Assembly: GCF_900086655.1 (NCBI RefSeq)
Contig: NZ_LT575476.1
Span: 2,887,869 to 2,951,868 of the forward strand
Source of the DNA: Paenibacillus tuaregi
GTDB taxonomy: Bacteria; Bacillota; Bacilli; Paenibacillales; Paenibacillaceae
Direction: 5' to 3'
Length of the DNA stretch: 64,000 nucleotides
Part shown: one piece after another, positions 54,335 through 62,959 of the stretch
How the letters are laid out: each line of letters begins with the position of its first letter
How positions within the stretch are numbered: position 1 is the first letter of the stretch
Made by a program: the position numbers and the translations under genes
Notes under the pieces: model-generated
What the model was told of the DNA's origin: nothing
The model's input: only the letters and a program-made list of their open reading frames with translations
The model's database searches: none

Positions 54335-54380
54335 GGATAAATCCTCTCCTAAACGGCTATAAATTAACTACGATGCCCCT

Positions 54381-54983
54381 TTAGCGGGGTCTTTCGATAG
54401 AAAATAGCTCCCCGATTGTTGCATAGCTGCTTCCAGCTAACCGGCTTACTGCATCTAGTTTACCAGGGTCAATTCTTCCCTGATCATAGATTCTATCATC
54501 CAAGTGGAATTGTACCACTTTTCCTATGAACATGTCACAACCTGGGAATTCGGCATGATGTTCCAATATGCATTCCATCCGAACCTTTGCTTCCTTAACG
54601 CCTTGCACCGCAACGTTTAAACTATCGACCGGAGTAAATCCAGCCATAGAAATTTCACTTTGTTCGGGAGGCAGGTTAGCTGCTGCTTGATTCACCTGCT
54701 CCACATTTTCGCGGTCAACAATATGAACAACAAATTCTTTGTTGTCTAATATATTTCTTGCCGTATCCTTGCGCTTGTCTCCCGCATGTTGGATGGATAA
54801 GGAGACCATCGGAGGATTGGATGATACAATATTGAAATAACTAAAGGGCGCGCCGTTTAAAACGCCATCTTCAGAGTGTGTAGTCACAAAAGCAATCGGT
54901 CTTGGAATTATACTTCCGATCAGCAGCTTATAGTTCTCCCTCTCGGTTTGCTCTGTTGGATTTATTGATATCAAACCCTCCAT
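54381..54983 (-). CDS. Flavin reductase-like (FMN-binding split-barrel) protein
   Basis: The protein has 200 residues of the flavin reductase/DIM6-NTAB type: YKLLIGSIIPRPIAFVTTHSEDG, then APFSYFNIVSSNPPMVSLSI and KDTARNILDNKEFVVHIVD, the FMN-binding pattern. Members reduce flavins or bind FMN for partner enzymes. It lies between the dioxygenase and nitroreductase genes in one direction, spaced 18 and 46 bases, so it is part of the same operon. AAAGGGG directly precedes the ATG, a tight spacing. Confidence 0.87.
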   Translation of the reverse strand: MEGLISINPTEQTERENYKLLIGSIIPRPIAFVTTHSEDGVLNGAPFSYFNIVSSNPPMVSLSIQHAGDKRKDTARNILDNKEFVVHIVDRENVEQVNQAAANLPPEQSEISMAGFTPVDSLNVAVQGVKEAKVRMECILEHHAEFPGCDMFIGKVVQFHLDDRIYDQGRIDPGKLDAVSRLAGSSYATIGELFSIERPR

Positions 54984-55001
54984 CCCCTTTCTGGACCCGG
55001 A

Positions 55002-55940
55002 TTAGTCCAACTCTCTTATTTTAAAAGGAAGCAGCACCTTTTCAATTTTATCTCTATGCGGCTCATATTGTGCAGGCAGCTTCAGATCACTACCCATCGT
55101 TTCAAACGATTCATCATGAGCAAAGCCTGGTGGATCTGTGGCAATCTCAAACAGAATTTCACCGTGCTCTCTAAAATAGATGGCATTAAAGTAGTTTCGG
55201 TCTTGAACCGGTGTTACTCCATATCCACGGCTATGAACGAGGTCCTGCCATTCCAACTGGTCCTGATCATCCGCTGCTCTCCAGGCAATATGGTGAACGG
55301 TCCCAACTCCCATTTCTCCGCGCTCTACAGCAGACAGCTTCAAGTCAATGATGTTCCCGATTTCAGCGGTAGAACGATATCTCGCAATATCTCCTTCTTG
55401 TGCAACAAATTCAAGACCCATTACTTTCTCCAGCAATTTAGCGGTTTCTGCAGGGTGAGTGGACAACAGCGTTGCCCCGCCAAAGCCTTTAATCGCCACT
55501 TCGGGAGTGATCCCGCCAAATGACCAATGGTTTGTTTCCCCGGCTTCTCTCTCAACAAGCTCTACATGAAGTCCGTGAGGATCATCAAATTCGAGGTAAT
55601 GCTCCCCGAACCGCTCCAGTTCGGTAAAAGGCACTTTAAACTTGTTAAGCCGATCTTTCCAAAAGTCCATTGCGCCTACAGGAATGGCATAAGAGGTTAC
55701 ACCCACTTGGCCTCCTCCAATTTTGCCTGGATAAGCACCTGGCCAAGGGAAGAAGGTAATAATGGTTCCTGGTTTACCTCCCTCATTGCCAAAGTAAAAG
55801 TGATAGGTTCCCGGATCATCAAAGTTAACGGTTTGTTTGACCATTCGTAATCCCAGTATGCCTGCATAGAAATCAACGTTTTCCTGAGGGTCGCCTACAA
55901 TCGCCGTAATATGGTGAATCCCAGCTGTATTCTTCATCAT
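55002..55940 (-). CDS. mhqO: Ring-cleaving dioxygenase, glyoxalase/VOC type (MhqO-like)
   Basis: The protein has 312 residues: two vicinal oxygen chelate domains. Metal-ligand regions are GIHHITAIVGDPQENVDFYAG at the N-terminus, DPHGLHVELVER mid-protein, VGTVHHIAWRA and EHGEILFEIATDPPGF. In B. subtilis, MhqO and MhqA protect against quinones and other electrophiles by ring cleavage of hydroquinone adducts. It is the first gene of a three-gene operon with a flavin reductase and a nitroreductase. GGAG lies 8 bases before the ATG. A 16-base palindrome lies about 100 bases upstream. Confidence 0.88.
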   Translation of the reverse strand: MMKNTAGIHHITAIVGDPQENVDFYAGILGLRMVKQTVNFDDPGTYHFYFGNEGGKPGTIITFFPWPGAYPGKIGGGQVGVTSYAIPVGAMDFWKDRLNKFKVPFTELERFGEHYLEFDDPHGLHVELVEREAGETNHWSFGGITPEVAIKGFGGATLLSTHPAETAKLLEKVMGLEFVAQEGDIARYRSTAEIGNIIDLKLSAVERGEMGVGTVHHIAWRAADDQDQLEWQDLVHSRGYGVTPVQDRNYFNAIYFREHGEILFEIATDPPGFAHDESFETMGSDLKLPAQYEPHRDKIEKVLLPFKIRELD

Positions 55941-56041
55941 TTGAACCGCTCCGTTCTTTTTTGATTTTAAAATGAGTTTACGGATAATTTTTCATTAAAA
56001 ACAGTTTTTAAACTTGTAAGAAATAAATTTTTAATTTAATA

Positions 56042-56057
56042 ATCTTTAATTAAAGAT
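56042..56057. promoter_or_regulatory. Perfect palindrome upstream of mhqO
   Basis: ATCTTTAATTAAAGAT is a perfect 16-base palindrome. The layout with ATCT and AGAT arms resembles the MhqR operator (TATCTCGATATCGAGATA). It lies in the mhqO promoter region; the actual regulator is not known. Confidence 0.5.
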
Positions 56058-56120
56058 ATTTGATGTTTTTAGTTTATTTATTTTAGCTAAAGTTGTCAAT
56101 AGTTAATTTCGCAGAACATC

Positions 56121-56152
56121 AGAAAAACCTTGAAGGTTATACCTCCAAGGTT
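56121..56152 (-). terminator. Terminator of the SPFH operon
   Basis: The stem AACCTTG/CAAGGTT with inner GGT/ACC pairing is followed by T residues on the minus strand, about 45 bases after the small regulator's stop. Confidence 0.8.
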
Positions 56153-56195
56153 CAACTGTGCTCCTTGCGGTACCGGATATGACCAGCCGCAAGAG

Positions 56196-56342
56196 TTATT
56201 TATCTCGTCCCTTTTGCTTGAGTGCTTCGCGCAAAATGATTTCAATCTGTGCATTAACACTACGAAGCTCATCTTGTGCCCATTTCTCCAGAGCTTCATA
56301 CACCTTCGGATCGAGACGAAGCGGGAAGTTCTTTCTTGCCAT
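56196..56342 (-). CDS. Small ribbon-helix-helix (Arc-like) DNA-binding protein (48 aa)
   Basis: This 48-residue gene encodes [20 protein letters not shown] and then [20 protein letters not shown]. The pattern of a short beta-strand (FPLRLDP) followed by two helices, with the [13 protein letters not shown] second helix, is that of Arc/MetJ ribbon-helix-helix proteins. Its ATG overlaps the SPFH stop in a TAATG junction, so it is translationally coupled to that gene. It could be a regulator of the operon, or belong to the class of RHH proteins used as antitoxins; no toxin gene lies beside it. A membrane-protein partner suggests a stress-related role (inference). Confidence 0.82.
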   Translation of the reverse strand: MARKNFPLRLDPKVYEALEKWAQDELRSVNAQIEIILREALKQKGRDK

Positions 56343-57184
56343 TAATAAATAGTTCCGGTGTTAATGATAGGTTGGGCAGACCGTTCGGAAACCATTGCTA
56401 CCATCAAATTGTTAATCATCTGCGCTTTTTTCTCATCATCAAGTTCTGCCACACCACTTTGTTCAATCGAGGCCATCGTTGATCTCACCATCTCAACAGC
56501 ACCTTCAACGATAATTTTACGCGCTGCGAGAATGGCTGAAGCCTGCTGTCTCTGAAGCATGGCCTGAGCAATTTCCGGAGCATAGGCCAGATGCATCAAT
56601 CTGGCTTCAATTACCTCAACCCCGGCGATACTTAGACGGTCTTGCAGATCGATACGAAGCTCATTCGCAACCTCGTCCGCATTGGCACGGAGAGACTGTA
56701 CTCCCTCCACATCATGATTATCATAAGGATATTTGCTGGCAATATGACGAAGTCCGGTCTCGCTCTGAATCTGAACAAAACGGTCATAGGAATCCACGCC
56801 GAATGCCGCCTTCGCTGAATCCGTAACCTTGTACACGATGACAGCGGCAATTTCAATCGGATTGCCCGAAACATCGTTAACCTTCAATTTCTCCGAATTA
56901 AAGTTAATGACTTTGAGTGAAACTGTCTTGCGGGCCGAGAAAGGAACCGTGAAGTAAAACCCCGCTTCATTAATTGATCCTACGTATTTACCCAAAAAGG
57001 TGATGACTTTAGATTCATTGGGTCCTACGATAACAAAGCTGGATGCCAATAAACCGGAGATGACAAAGGCTACGGCCCCCACCTTCTGTCCATTCATCAC
57101 TAACAGTACCCCTGCGGCAGCCACCACCAACAGAATAACTGCAGAGAGCAGACCCCCAATACGAAACGCTTGTTTCTCTTGCAT
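56342..57184 (-). CDS. SPFH/band 7 (prohibitin-like) membrane protein
   Basis: The protein has 280 residues from [13 protein letters not shown]. Two N-terminal hydrophobic segments (about 10-55) anchor it; the band 7 domain follows ([33 protein letters not shown], then [21 protein letters not shown], and [35 protein letters not shown]). Such proteins build membrane scaffolds that gather proteases or stress proteins. The ATG at 57184 follows AAGGGGG. It is coupled to the RHH protein downstream. No NfeD-type partner is present beside it, which sets it apart from flotillin operons. Confidence 0.92.
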   Translation of the reverse strand: MQEKQAFRIGGLLSAVILLVVAAAGVLLVMNGQKVGAVAFVISGLLASSFVIVGPNESKVITFLGKYVGSINEAGFYFTVPFSARKTVSLKVINFNSEKLKVNDVSGNPIEIAAVIVYKVTDSAKAAFGVDSYDRFVQIQSETGLRHIASKYPYDNHDVEGVQSLRANADEVANELRIDLQDRLSIAGVEVIEARLMHLAYAPEIAQAMLQRQQASAILAARKIIVEGAVEMVRSTMASIEQSGVAELDDEKKAQMINNLMVAMVSERSAQPIINTGTIY

Positions 57185-57385
57185 TCCCATTTCCCCCTTA
57201 AATTCAACGCTCAATTTCATATCAATGTGATATCACTTTTATATCTCATTTATATCATGCCTTCCACATATTATCAATACGCAAATAAAAAACCTTTATA
57301 TTTCCGGGCGGAATGTCTCTTTTCCCTGCTTCCATCATAATCTTTGGTATTGCCTCGAAATTACTTTAAGCAAGGGGGTGCCTGT

Positions 57386-58591
57386 CTGAAAATTAGATCC
57401 TCCTTCTATACAGCCGGACTGCTCCTACTGCTATGCTGCTTTATTGGAGGGACATCATCCGGTTTGGATTCAAACCAGCGCCAGAAGGAGCCCATAAGTC
57501 GATATCCTTCAAAAAGCGGAGTACCGCCTCCATTCCTTCCGGCTTCATTAATCAGCCCACTTCCCCTAAACAGCCAACCTGTAATTAGCCGGGTCACCCT
57601 CGCTGCGGTGGGAGATGTATTAATTCATAGTCCTGTCTACAAAGATGCTGTTACCTCAAAAGGGAAGTATAATTTCAACCCTATCTTCGATGAAGTAGCA
57701 GAGATGACACAGGAGCCGGATATTCTCGTAGCGAACCAGGAATCCATGATTGGCGGAACGGCAATCGGGCTTTCGAGTTATCCTTCCTTTAACAGTCCTC
57801 ATGAGGTGGGTGATGCCCTGAAGGCAGCTGGTGTGGACCTTGTTACGCTTGCAAATAATCATACGCTCGACCGGGGAGAGAAAGCGGTTCGCAGCGCTTT
57901 GAACTATTGGGATAAATTGCAGATGCCTTATACCGGCGCATTCCGGTCTGAGGATGATGCAAGCACCGTTCGCACCTTAACGAGAAACAAAATTACATTT
58001 TCTTTCCTGGCGTACACTTACGGCACCAACGGCATTCCTGTCCCTAAGGGGAAGCCATACCTGGTCAACTTGATCGATTTGGGGAAGATTAAGAGCGACG
58101 TGGAAAAAGCAAAAAAGCTGTCGGACATCATTGTAGTCTCGATGCACTGGGGTACCGAGTATGAGCCTGTGCCTAATTCCGCTCAACGAAAGCTGGCTGA
58201 GCAATTATCTGATATGGGTGTCCGGATCATCATCGGCAGTCACCCGCATGTGCTTCAGCCGCCCGCCTGGGTGCAAGGGAAGAATGGGACCAAGACCTAT
58301 GTCATGTATTCCCTCGGAAACTTTTTGTCCGCGCAGGAGAAGATTGACCGCTTAATCGGCGGAATAGGAGCAATCGAGGTGGTAAAGACCGTAATAGGCA
58401 GCAAGGTAGCGATCACGCTTAAGAATCCCTCATTCATACCGACATATAATTACTATAGCAATCACCGTAATTTCAAGATCATTCCCTTGAGCTCATCGAA
58501 ATCCAGAGACAGATTCAAGAAGGCGCTTCAACCTTGGGAGAAAATCAAAAAACGTATGATTGCCTCAGTACCAGAGCTGACCTTCCGGTAA
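57386..58591 (+). CDS. CapA-family protein (metallophosphatase-like, poly-gamma-glutamate type)
   Basis: The protein has about 401 residues. The N-terminus KIRSSFYTAGLLLLLCCF is a signal or anchor segment, so it acts outside the membrane. CapA (calcineurin-like) motifs: LAAVGDVLIHSPVY, DILVANQESMI (N-x-E), LVTLANNHTLDRG, VVSMHWGTEYE and IIIGSHPHVLQP, VMYSLGNFLS. PgsA/CapA proteins take part in poly-gamma-glutamate synthesis or cell-wall metabolism; the substrate here is unknown. No ATG is near: AAGGGGG lies 7 bases before an in-frame CTG at 57386, the best start. A TTG at 57344 in the same frame has no ribosome site. Confidence 0.85.
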   Translation: MKIRSSFYTAGLLLLLCCFIGGTSSGLDSNQRQKEPISRYPSKSGVPPPFLPASLISPLPLNSQPVISRVTLAAVGDVLIHSPVYKDAVTSKGKYNFNPIFDEVAEMTQEPDILVANQESMIGGTAIGLSSYPSFNSPHEVGDALKAAGVDLVTLANNHTLDRGEKAVRSALNYWDKLQMPYTGAFRSEDDASTVRTLTRNKITFSFLAYTYGTNGIPVPKGKPYLVNLIDLGKIKSDVEKAKKLSDIIVVSMHWGTEYEPVPNSAQRKLAEQLSDMGVRIIIGSHPHVLQPPAWVQGKNGTKTYVMYSLGNFLSAQEKIDRLIGGIGAIEVVKTVIGSKVAITLKNPSFIPTYNYYSNHRNFKIIPLSSSKSRDRFKKALQPWEKIKKRMIASVPELTFR

Positions 58592-58639
58592 GAGGTTCAA
58601 TTGCTTCAGGTCAGATTTTATTAACCTATATAAAACAAA

Positions 58640-58661
58640 GCCGCTCAATGATTTGAGCGGC
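58640..58661. terminator. Bidirectional terminator between capA and the monooxygenase gene
   Basis: The perfect stem GCCGCTCA/TGAGCGGC with T-rich sequence to the right and A-rich sequence to the left can terminate both converging genes. Confidence 0.85.
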
Positions 58662-58672
58662 TCTTTCCACTT

Positions 58673-59680
58673 TTATTTCATCCCGAATGCTTCCGCAATT
58701 AACCGGTAGGAACGTATTCTGGCTTCTTCATCATAAATCGGACTCGTGATCAGAATCTCTCCGGCACTGAAATCCTGGCTCATTTGAATCAGCTTGTCCT
58801 TGACCTGGTCCGGCGTTCCGATAATCCGCCGTTTGCGAATCTCCTGGATATGCATCAGATCCGCTTCCGTGTACGGGTAATTCTCTGCGGTCTTCACGGA
58901 AGGCAGATAAGGAACCTCCCGGCCTGTTCGGATTCCTAAGAATAACAAATCACTGCTGAATGCCAGCCGGTTCGCCTCCTCTTCGGTCTCCGCACAGATA
59001 GCCAAGGTGGCAATCATCGATCGCGGATGGTCTGGCAGCACTTCATTTGGCTCGAAGTGATCGTTATAATACCGCGTTGCCGCTTCTCCACCCGGCGTGC
59101 CGAAGAACTCTGCGAACGCATAGGACGTTCCGAGCATGGCAGCAAGTCTGGCGCTCTCCCCGCTTGACCCAAGCAGCCAAATCTCGGGAGCGGTCGGGAT
59201 CACCGGAGAGGTCACCAGCTTCTCAAATTGGTGCCCGCTCGGCAGTGAACCGTGCAAATACCCGATGATATCCAGTACCTGCTGTGGGTATTTGTTTACA
59301 TCCACGTATTTATCCTGCTGGAGCGCTCTTGTTGCGAGCGGCATCCCGCCGGGTGCACGGCCTAGGCCGAGATCGATCCGGCCAGGGTGAAGAGCCTCCA
59401 GCAGCCGGAAATTCTCGGCAACTTTATATGCACTGTAGTGGGGAAGCATAATTCCACCGGAACCTACACGAATTCGGGATGTCGCTGCTGCCAGATGAGC
59501 AATCAGAACCTCCGGGCTTGAGAAAGCCAGCGCTGGCATGGAATGATGCTCGGATACCCAGAACCGCGAATAGCCCAGCTCCTCTGTTGCCTGTGCGAGA
59601 CGGGTGGACTGCTGTAATCCCTCTGTCGCCCCGTGACCTTCGGAAATATAGACCTGGTCAAGCACACCTAAAGTAATCAT
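58673..59680 (-). CDS. LLM-class (luciferase-like) flavin monooxygenase
   Basis: The protein has 335 residues from MITLGVLDQVY. Bacterial-luciferase-like fold: GYSRFWVSEHHSMPALAFSSPEVLIAHLAA, then IRVGSGGIMLPHYSAYKVAENF, GRIDLGLGRAPGGMPLATRALQ and the late GTPDQVKDKL. FMNH2/F420-dependent monooxygenases of this type oxidise small or sulphur-containing substrates; the closest look is to the YddN/YtmJ-like Bacillus group. GGGGGAAG precedes the ATG at 59680. It is monocistronic between two terminators. Confidence 0.88.
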   Translation of the reverse strand: MITLGVLDQVYISEGHGATEGLQQSTRLAQATEELGYSRFWVSEHHSMPALAFSSPEVLIAHLAAATSRIRVGSGGIMLPHYSAYKVAENFRLLEALHPGRIDLGLGRAPGGMPLATRALQQDKYVDVNKYPQQVLDIIGYLHGSLPSGHQFEKLVTSPVIPTAPEIWLLGSSGESARLAAMLGTSYAFAEFFGTPGGEAATRYYNDHFEPNEVLPDHPRSMIATLAICAETEEEANRLAFSSDLLFLGIRTGREVPYLPSVKTAENYPYTEADLMHIQEIRKRRIIGTPDQVKDKLIQMSQDFSAGEILITSPIYDEEARIRSYRLIAEAFGMK

Positions 59681-59718
59681 ATCGAATCTTCCCCCGCTTC
59701 CATTGTTCAAAATGTAAA

Positions 59719-59743
59719 AAAAGCCCTTCCTCAAAAGGGCTTT
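59719..59743 (-). terminator. Terminator of the small GNAT gene
   Basis: AAAGCCCTT/AAGGGCTTT forms the stem, followed by T residues on the minus strand. Confidence 0.8.
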
Positions 59744-59796
59744 GTATCAAGTCCAGAATCTAAATTATACCACTTCGGTTTATGATTTGAAATCTT

Positions 59797-60075
59797 CTAC
59801 GTTTTCTGCCAGACGTCCTGATATTCCTTGTGCCGCCGGAATTGAGCATCGGCATAGGAACAAGCAGGAATAATTTTCTGATTACTCTCCCGGGCATACT
59901 CCACAACTCTTCGGATTAAATCTTCAGCGAGCTTCTGCCCCCGCATTTCTTCTGCAACATAAGTATGATCAATAACAATCGTATGGTCACCCGCAGCCTG
60001 AAAGGTAACCTCGGCGATCACGCTGCCGTTCTCTTTAATTACAAAGGCATTGCCCTCTTGAACCGTGTCTCTCAT
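59797..60075 (-). CDS. Small GNAT acetyltransferase (YjdJ/COG2388 type)
   Basis: The protein has 92 residues, the short form of GNAT proteins: AFVIKENGSVIAEVTFQAAGDHTIVIDHTYVAEEMRGQKLAEDLI gives the strands and acetyl-CoA loop, and IIPACSYADAQFRRHKEY completes the usual COG2388 end. It lacks the N-terminal helices of full GNATs, which is normal for this group. The acceptor is unknown. AGGGGAG precedes the ATG, and it has its own terminator. Confidence 0.85.
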   Translation of the reverse strand: MRDTVQEGNAFVIKENGSVIAEVTFQAAGDHTIVIDHTYVAEEMRGQKLAEDLIRRVVEYARESNQKIIPACSYADAQFRRHKEYQDVWQKT

Positions 60076-60265
60076 TTCGCATGGCTCCCCTCTGGATTAT
60101 AATATCTCTTCTGTTATATACCCTTCTTCTTCCGCTTTCATACACAATAGGGCTTATCATAGGGTTCATCTTAATTTGAGTGCTGCCATGTTTAAATCCG
60201 ATAGGAGCGGGTAAAGTTCATTACATACACAGGTCATTAGTCTTAACATAAAGGAGTGTCCAACC

Positions 60266-60472
60266 ATGAACAAGAAACTGATGTTTGCTGCAGCAGCAGC
60301 TGGCGCCGCCTATTTGATGAGAAACCCGGAATCCAGGCAGAAGCTTATGAATCAGGTACAGAACTTTACCAAATCGGGCTCCGGCGGCCTAGGCAAATAC
60401 CTGAATCAAATGGGAATTGGTAAGAACTCAAGTTCTTCCACGGCAGCCCAAACCCAAATTAGCCAAAAGTAA
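60266..60472 (+). CDS. Small protein with an alanine-rich N-terminus (68 aa)
   Basis: MNKKLMFAAAAAGAAYLMRN begins the protein: a short Ala-rich hydrophobic stretch that may insert in the membrane. A polar Gly/Ser/Gln-rich tail (KSGSGGLGKYL, SSSSTAAQTQISQK) follows. AAAGGAG gives a strong ribosome site. I do not recognise the family; similar small conserved proteins occur in Bacillales. It is flanked by a perfect terminator and seems to be a single-gene unit. Confidence 0.7.
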   Translation: MNKKLMFAAAAAGAAYLMRNPESRQKLMNQVQNFTKSGSGGLGKYLNQMGIGKNSSSSTAAQTQISQK

Positions 60473-60505
60473 ATCCGGCTTGTAAGCCATCTAAGTACCG
60501 CTCAT

Positions 60506-60543
60506 AGTACAGGGACACCTTATCACTAAGGTGTCCCTGTACT
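60506..60543 (+). terminator. Strong terminator after the 68-residue protein gene
   Basis: AGTACAGGGACACCTTA pairs exactly with TAAGGTGTCCCTGTACT over 17 bases, loop TCAC, followed by TTT. It can also stop the converging SDR transcript. Confidence 0.85.
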
Positions 60544-60583
60544 TTTCAGGTTTGAAGTGCTTAATTCCTTTCGCAAAGGCATG

Positions 60584-61378
60584 TTAAAAAATAGTCGGAA
60601 CCATTCCCCCATCCATGCGGATTGGTGAACCTTTAAATGCGGATGCATAAGGGCTGCATACAAACGCAGCAAGCCTGCCTATTTCAATAGGCTTGATAAA
60701 TCGCTGGATCTCGGATTGAGGCAGGTTCGCAGCCATAAAGTCCTTCTCTTTTTGCAAAAAAGTCATATTCTCATCGGGATATACACTCTCAATAATTTGC
60801 TGTACATTTTCAGAAAGAGTTGGTCCCGGCATGATCGTATTTACAGTGACCTCGGTTCCCTTTGTTAATTTAGATAAGCTCTTTGATAAGGATAATAACG
60901 CTGATTTTGTCATGCAATACTGAGGCATTTGACCTGAAGGCATAATTGCTTCTTCACTCGCAATAAAGATAATCCGCCCATAATCCGAGTTCAACATTTT
61001 GGGCAAATAAAATTTACATAACCCGTTCGCAGCAAGAACATTCGTACGGAAGTAGGTCTCCCATACTTCATCGTTAACGTGCTCATAGTGCATGATTTCA
61101 TAGATCCCCATATTGTTCACTAGAATATCAACATGAGGGAATTTCTCAAATAAAGCTTCTCTTTGCTCGATATTCACCAGATCGGCTGCGGCGTTTTGTG
61201 GAAAGGTATCTGGGAAGTCTGATTTGATTTCATTTACCGTTCGCTCTACGTCATCATAATTCCGTCCATTAATGAGTACATTCACGCCTTCTTTGGCGAG
61301 TTCAATGGCAATGGCCTTGCCTATACCTTTCGTCGATCCTGTAACTAAGGCTGTTTTATTGTTTAATCCCATATCCAT
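60584..61378 (-). CDS. Short-chain dehydrogenase/reductase
   Basis: The protein has 264 residues. TALVTGSTKGIGKAIAIEL is the T-G-x3-G-x-G nucleotide site; ILVNNMGIYEI follows, then Ser in IFIASEEAI and the catalytic Y-x3-K in PQYCMTKSALLSLS. The C-terminus is PIRMDGGMVPTIF, common in FabG-like SDRs. The active-site serine motif and NAD(P) preference cannot be fully resolved; the VLINGRNYDDVERT stretch with Arg suggests NADP. AGGAG lies upstream of the first ATG. It is alone, oriented against the AraC-type gene's transcript direction end. Confidence 0.87.
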   Translation of the reverse strand: MDMGLNNKTALVTGSTKGIGKAIAIELAKEGVNVLINGRNYDDVERTVNEIKSDFPDTFPQNAAADLVNIEQREALFEKFPHVDILVNNMGIYEIMHYEHVNDEVWETYFRTNVLAANGLCKFYLPKMLNSDYGRIIFIASEEAIMPSGQMPQYCMTKSALLSLSKSLSKLTKGTEVTVNTIMPGPTLSENVQQIIESVYPDENMTFLQKEKDFMAANLPQSEIQRFIKPIEIGRLAAFVCSPYASAFKGSPIRMDGGMVPTIF

Positions 61379-61569
61379 CCTGCATGTCTCCTCTTCAAAG
61401 CTAAGTATGATCCTTGTTCTCCGGATAGAGATTATCGTAACTTGTCAGGATGATTCAGTAACTAGCCTACGACGTCAAAGTTCTTGTGAAACACGCCAAT
61501 CGATATGGGGTACAACTTGCTAAGTATAAGGATCTGCAGAGGGTAAGGTTGAGATTTCGTGAATATCCT

Positions 61570-62604
61570 TCATCCCATCCGTGCTTCTGGCCTCGAGTTT
61601 GCGTCTAAATGTTCAGTACGCCAATTTGAAGGAGTCTCCCCTTCCCAGAGACGGAAAGCACGGTAGAAAGAGTTCTGGTCTTCATAGCCTACCAGGAAAG
61701 CCACCTCTTTAATATCAAGCTCAGGGTCTGCCAAGTACTCCAGTGCCTGCTCATGTCTAACTTGGGTTAACAGATGCTTGAAGCTCGTGTGCTCGTCAGT
61801 AAGCCGACGCTGCAAAGTTCGGCCGCTCATCCCGAGCTCCTTGGCGATAGCTTGAATGTCGGGCCGGCCGCCTGTAAGGCTGCGTTTCATAATCCACTTA
61901 ACCATATCGGCAGTTGAGCGGCTGCGCTGCTGCTCATCAAGTGAATCGTCCAGAGCAGGAGTCAGAATCTTCAGCAACTCTTCATTGTACGAGACAAAGG
62001 GGAGGTCAAGATCACTTCGATTCAGCGTCAGACAGTTACATTGGGTACCCGTCTGGACACTGCAGCCAAAGTAAGCTTCAAGGGCCTGCACATCACCCAT
62101 GGAACTTGAAAACTCGACTGACCGTGCCTTCAAAGGTTGGCCTGTGCCCCGTCGCCCCAGCTCTAATAGACACGCCAGCGTAATGCCAACCAGTATCTGG
62201 GGACCGGCCTGCTCGGACTGCACCCATGCAAGTTCGATTACACAGTCCTCGCCTCTCTCTGTAATTCGTAAGCTCTCGGGGGGACACATTTGCTTGTACC
62301 GGGCCATCCGGTTTAAGGCATCTCGGTAGTCCCGGGCGTGGTAAGTCGCTAAGATCGCCGGGGGGTATTGTGCTGATTCAAAAGCTTGTACAAGCCCGAT
62401 AATTCCCTTGGCCGTGTCACCCATGAGATCGTTAAAAGCCTGCCAGATCGCGATATATTCGGCTGAGGTAACAACGGGTTCATTTATCACGGTGAACGAG
62501 AGGCCTGCTTTGCGAGCTACCTCGTGGGCTGTTAATCCTAATTGATGTAATCCTGCCCAAAATCCTGGCGGGATTTTAATACGGTCGGAGTCATGAGACT
62601 TCAT
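61570..62604 (-). CDS. AraC-family regulator with an arabinose-binding-like (PF12625-type) sensor
   Basis: The protein has 344 residues. The N-terminal domain (about 20-210, with LGLTAHEVARKAGLSFTVIN and the YATYHARDY-like region around residue 85) resembles the ArgR/OruR group. The C-terminal 100 residues hold two HTHs: DIQAIAKELGMSGRTLQRRL and DIKEVAFLVGYEDQNSFYRAFRLWEGETPSNWR. It likely activates a catabolic or transport gene in response to a small molecule. GGAGGC precedes the ATG. A neighbouring SDR gene downstream in the same direction could be its target; no operator is obvious. Confidence 0.88.
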   Translation of the reverse strand: MKSHDSDRIKIPPGFWAGLHQLGLTAHEVARKAGLSFTVINEPVVTSAEYIAIWQAFNDLMGDTAKGIIGLVQAFESAQYPPAILATYHARDYRDALNRMARYKQMCPPESLRITERGEDCVIELAWVQSEQAGPQILVGITLACLLELGRRGTGQPLKARSVEFSSSMGDVQALEAYFGCSVQTGTQCNCLTLNRSDLDLPFVSYNEELLKILTPALDDSLDEQQRSRSTADMVKWIMKRSLTGGRPDIQAIAKELGMSGRTLQRRLTDEHTSFKHLLTQVRHEQALEYLADPELDIKEVAFLVGYEDQNSFYRAFRLWEGETPSNWRTEHLDANSRPEARMG

Positions 62605-62910
62605 GAGTAGGAGCCTCCTTAAGCTGTGTATTTATGTAACAATCTTTTTTATTCAAGAAATCTGGGAGCAACAACGACAACAACGACCATAAAGAACATT
62701 TCACATGACTGCATTACTTTTAGATCAATAGTTCAACTTATAAAAGGATTCGATTCTTATCTTGCTAAGTCTTTAGTATAGGACAACTATTATAGTACCT
62801 TCCCTCGATATGCGCTGTAACTAGAAGAAAATTACAATTGCATTCTGACTAAGGCGGCCATTCCGCTGATTTAGGCAAACCATGCTTATATGCAAAATAT
62901 TGAATATGCA
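62605..62910. other. Intergenic stretch without a supported gene
   Basis: The roughly 300 bases between the AraC-type gene and the terminator at 62911 are AT-rich and contain no frame with a ribosome site. No operator or RNA was recognised. Confidence 0.5.
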
Positions 62911-62944
62911 AAAGCCTCATCTTTTATAGGTAAGATGAGGCTTG
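62911..62944 (-). terminator. Terminator of the methyltransferase gene
   Basis: AAGCCTCATCTT pairs exactly with AAGATGAGGCTT across an 8-base loop, 16 bases after the stop. The T tract on the minus strand is short. Confidence 0.75.
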
Positions 62945-62959
62945 TCGTAAAATCAATAC

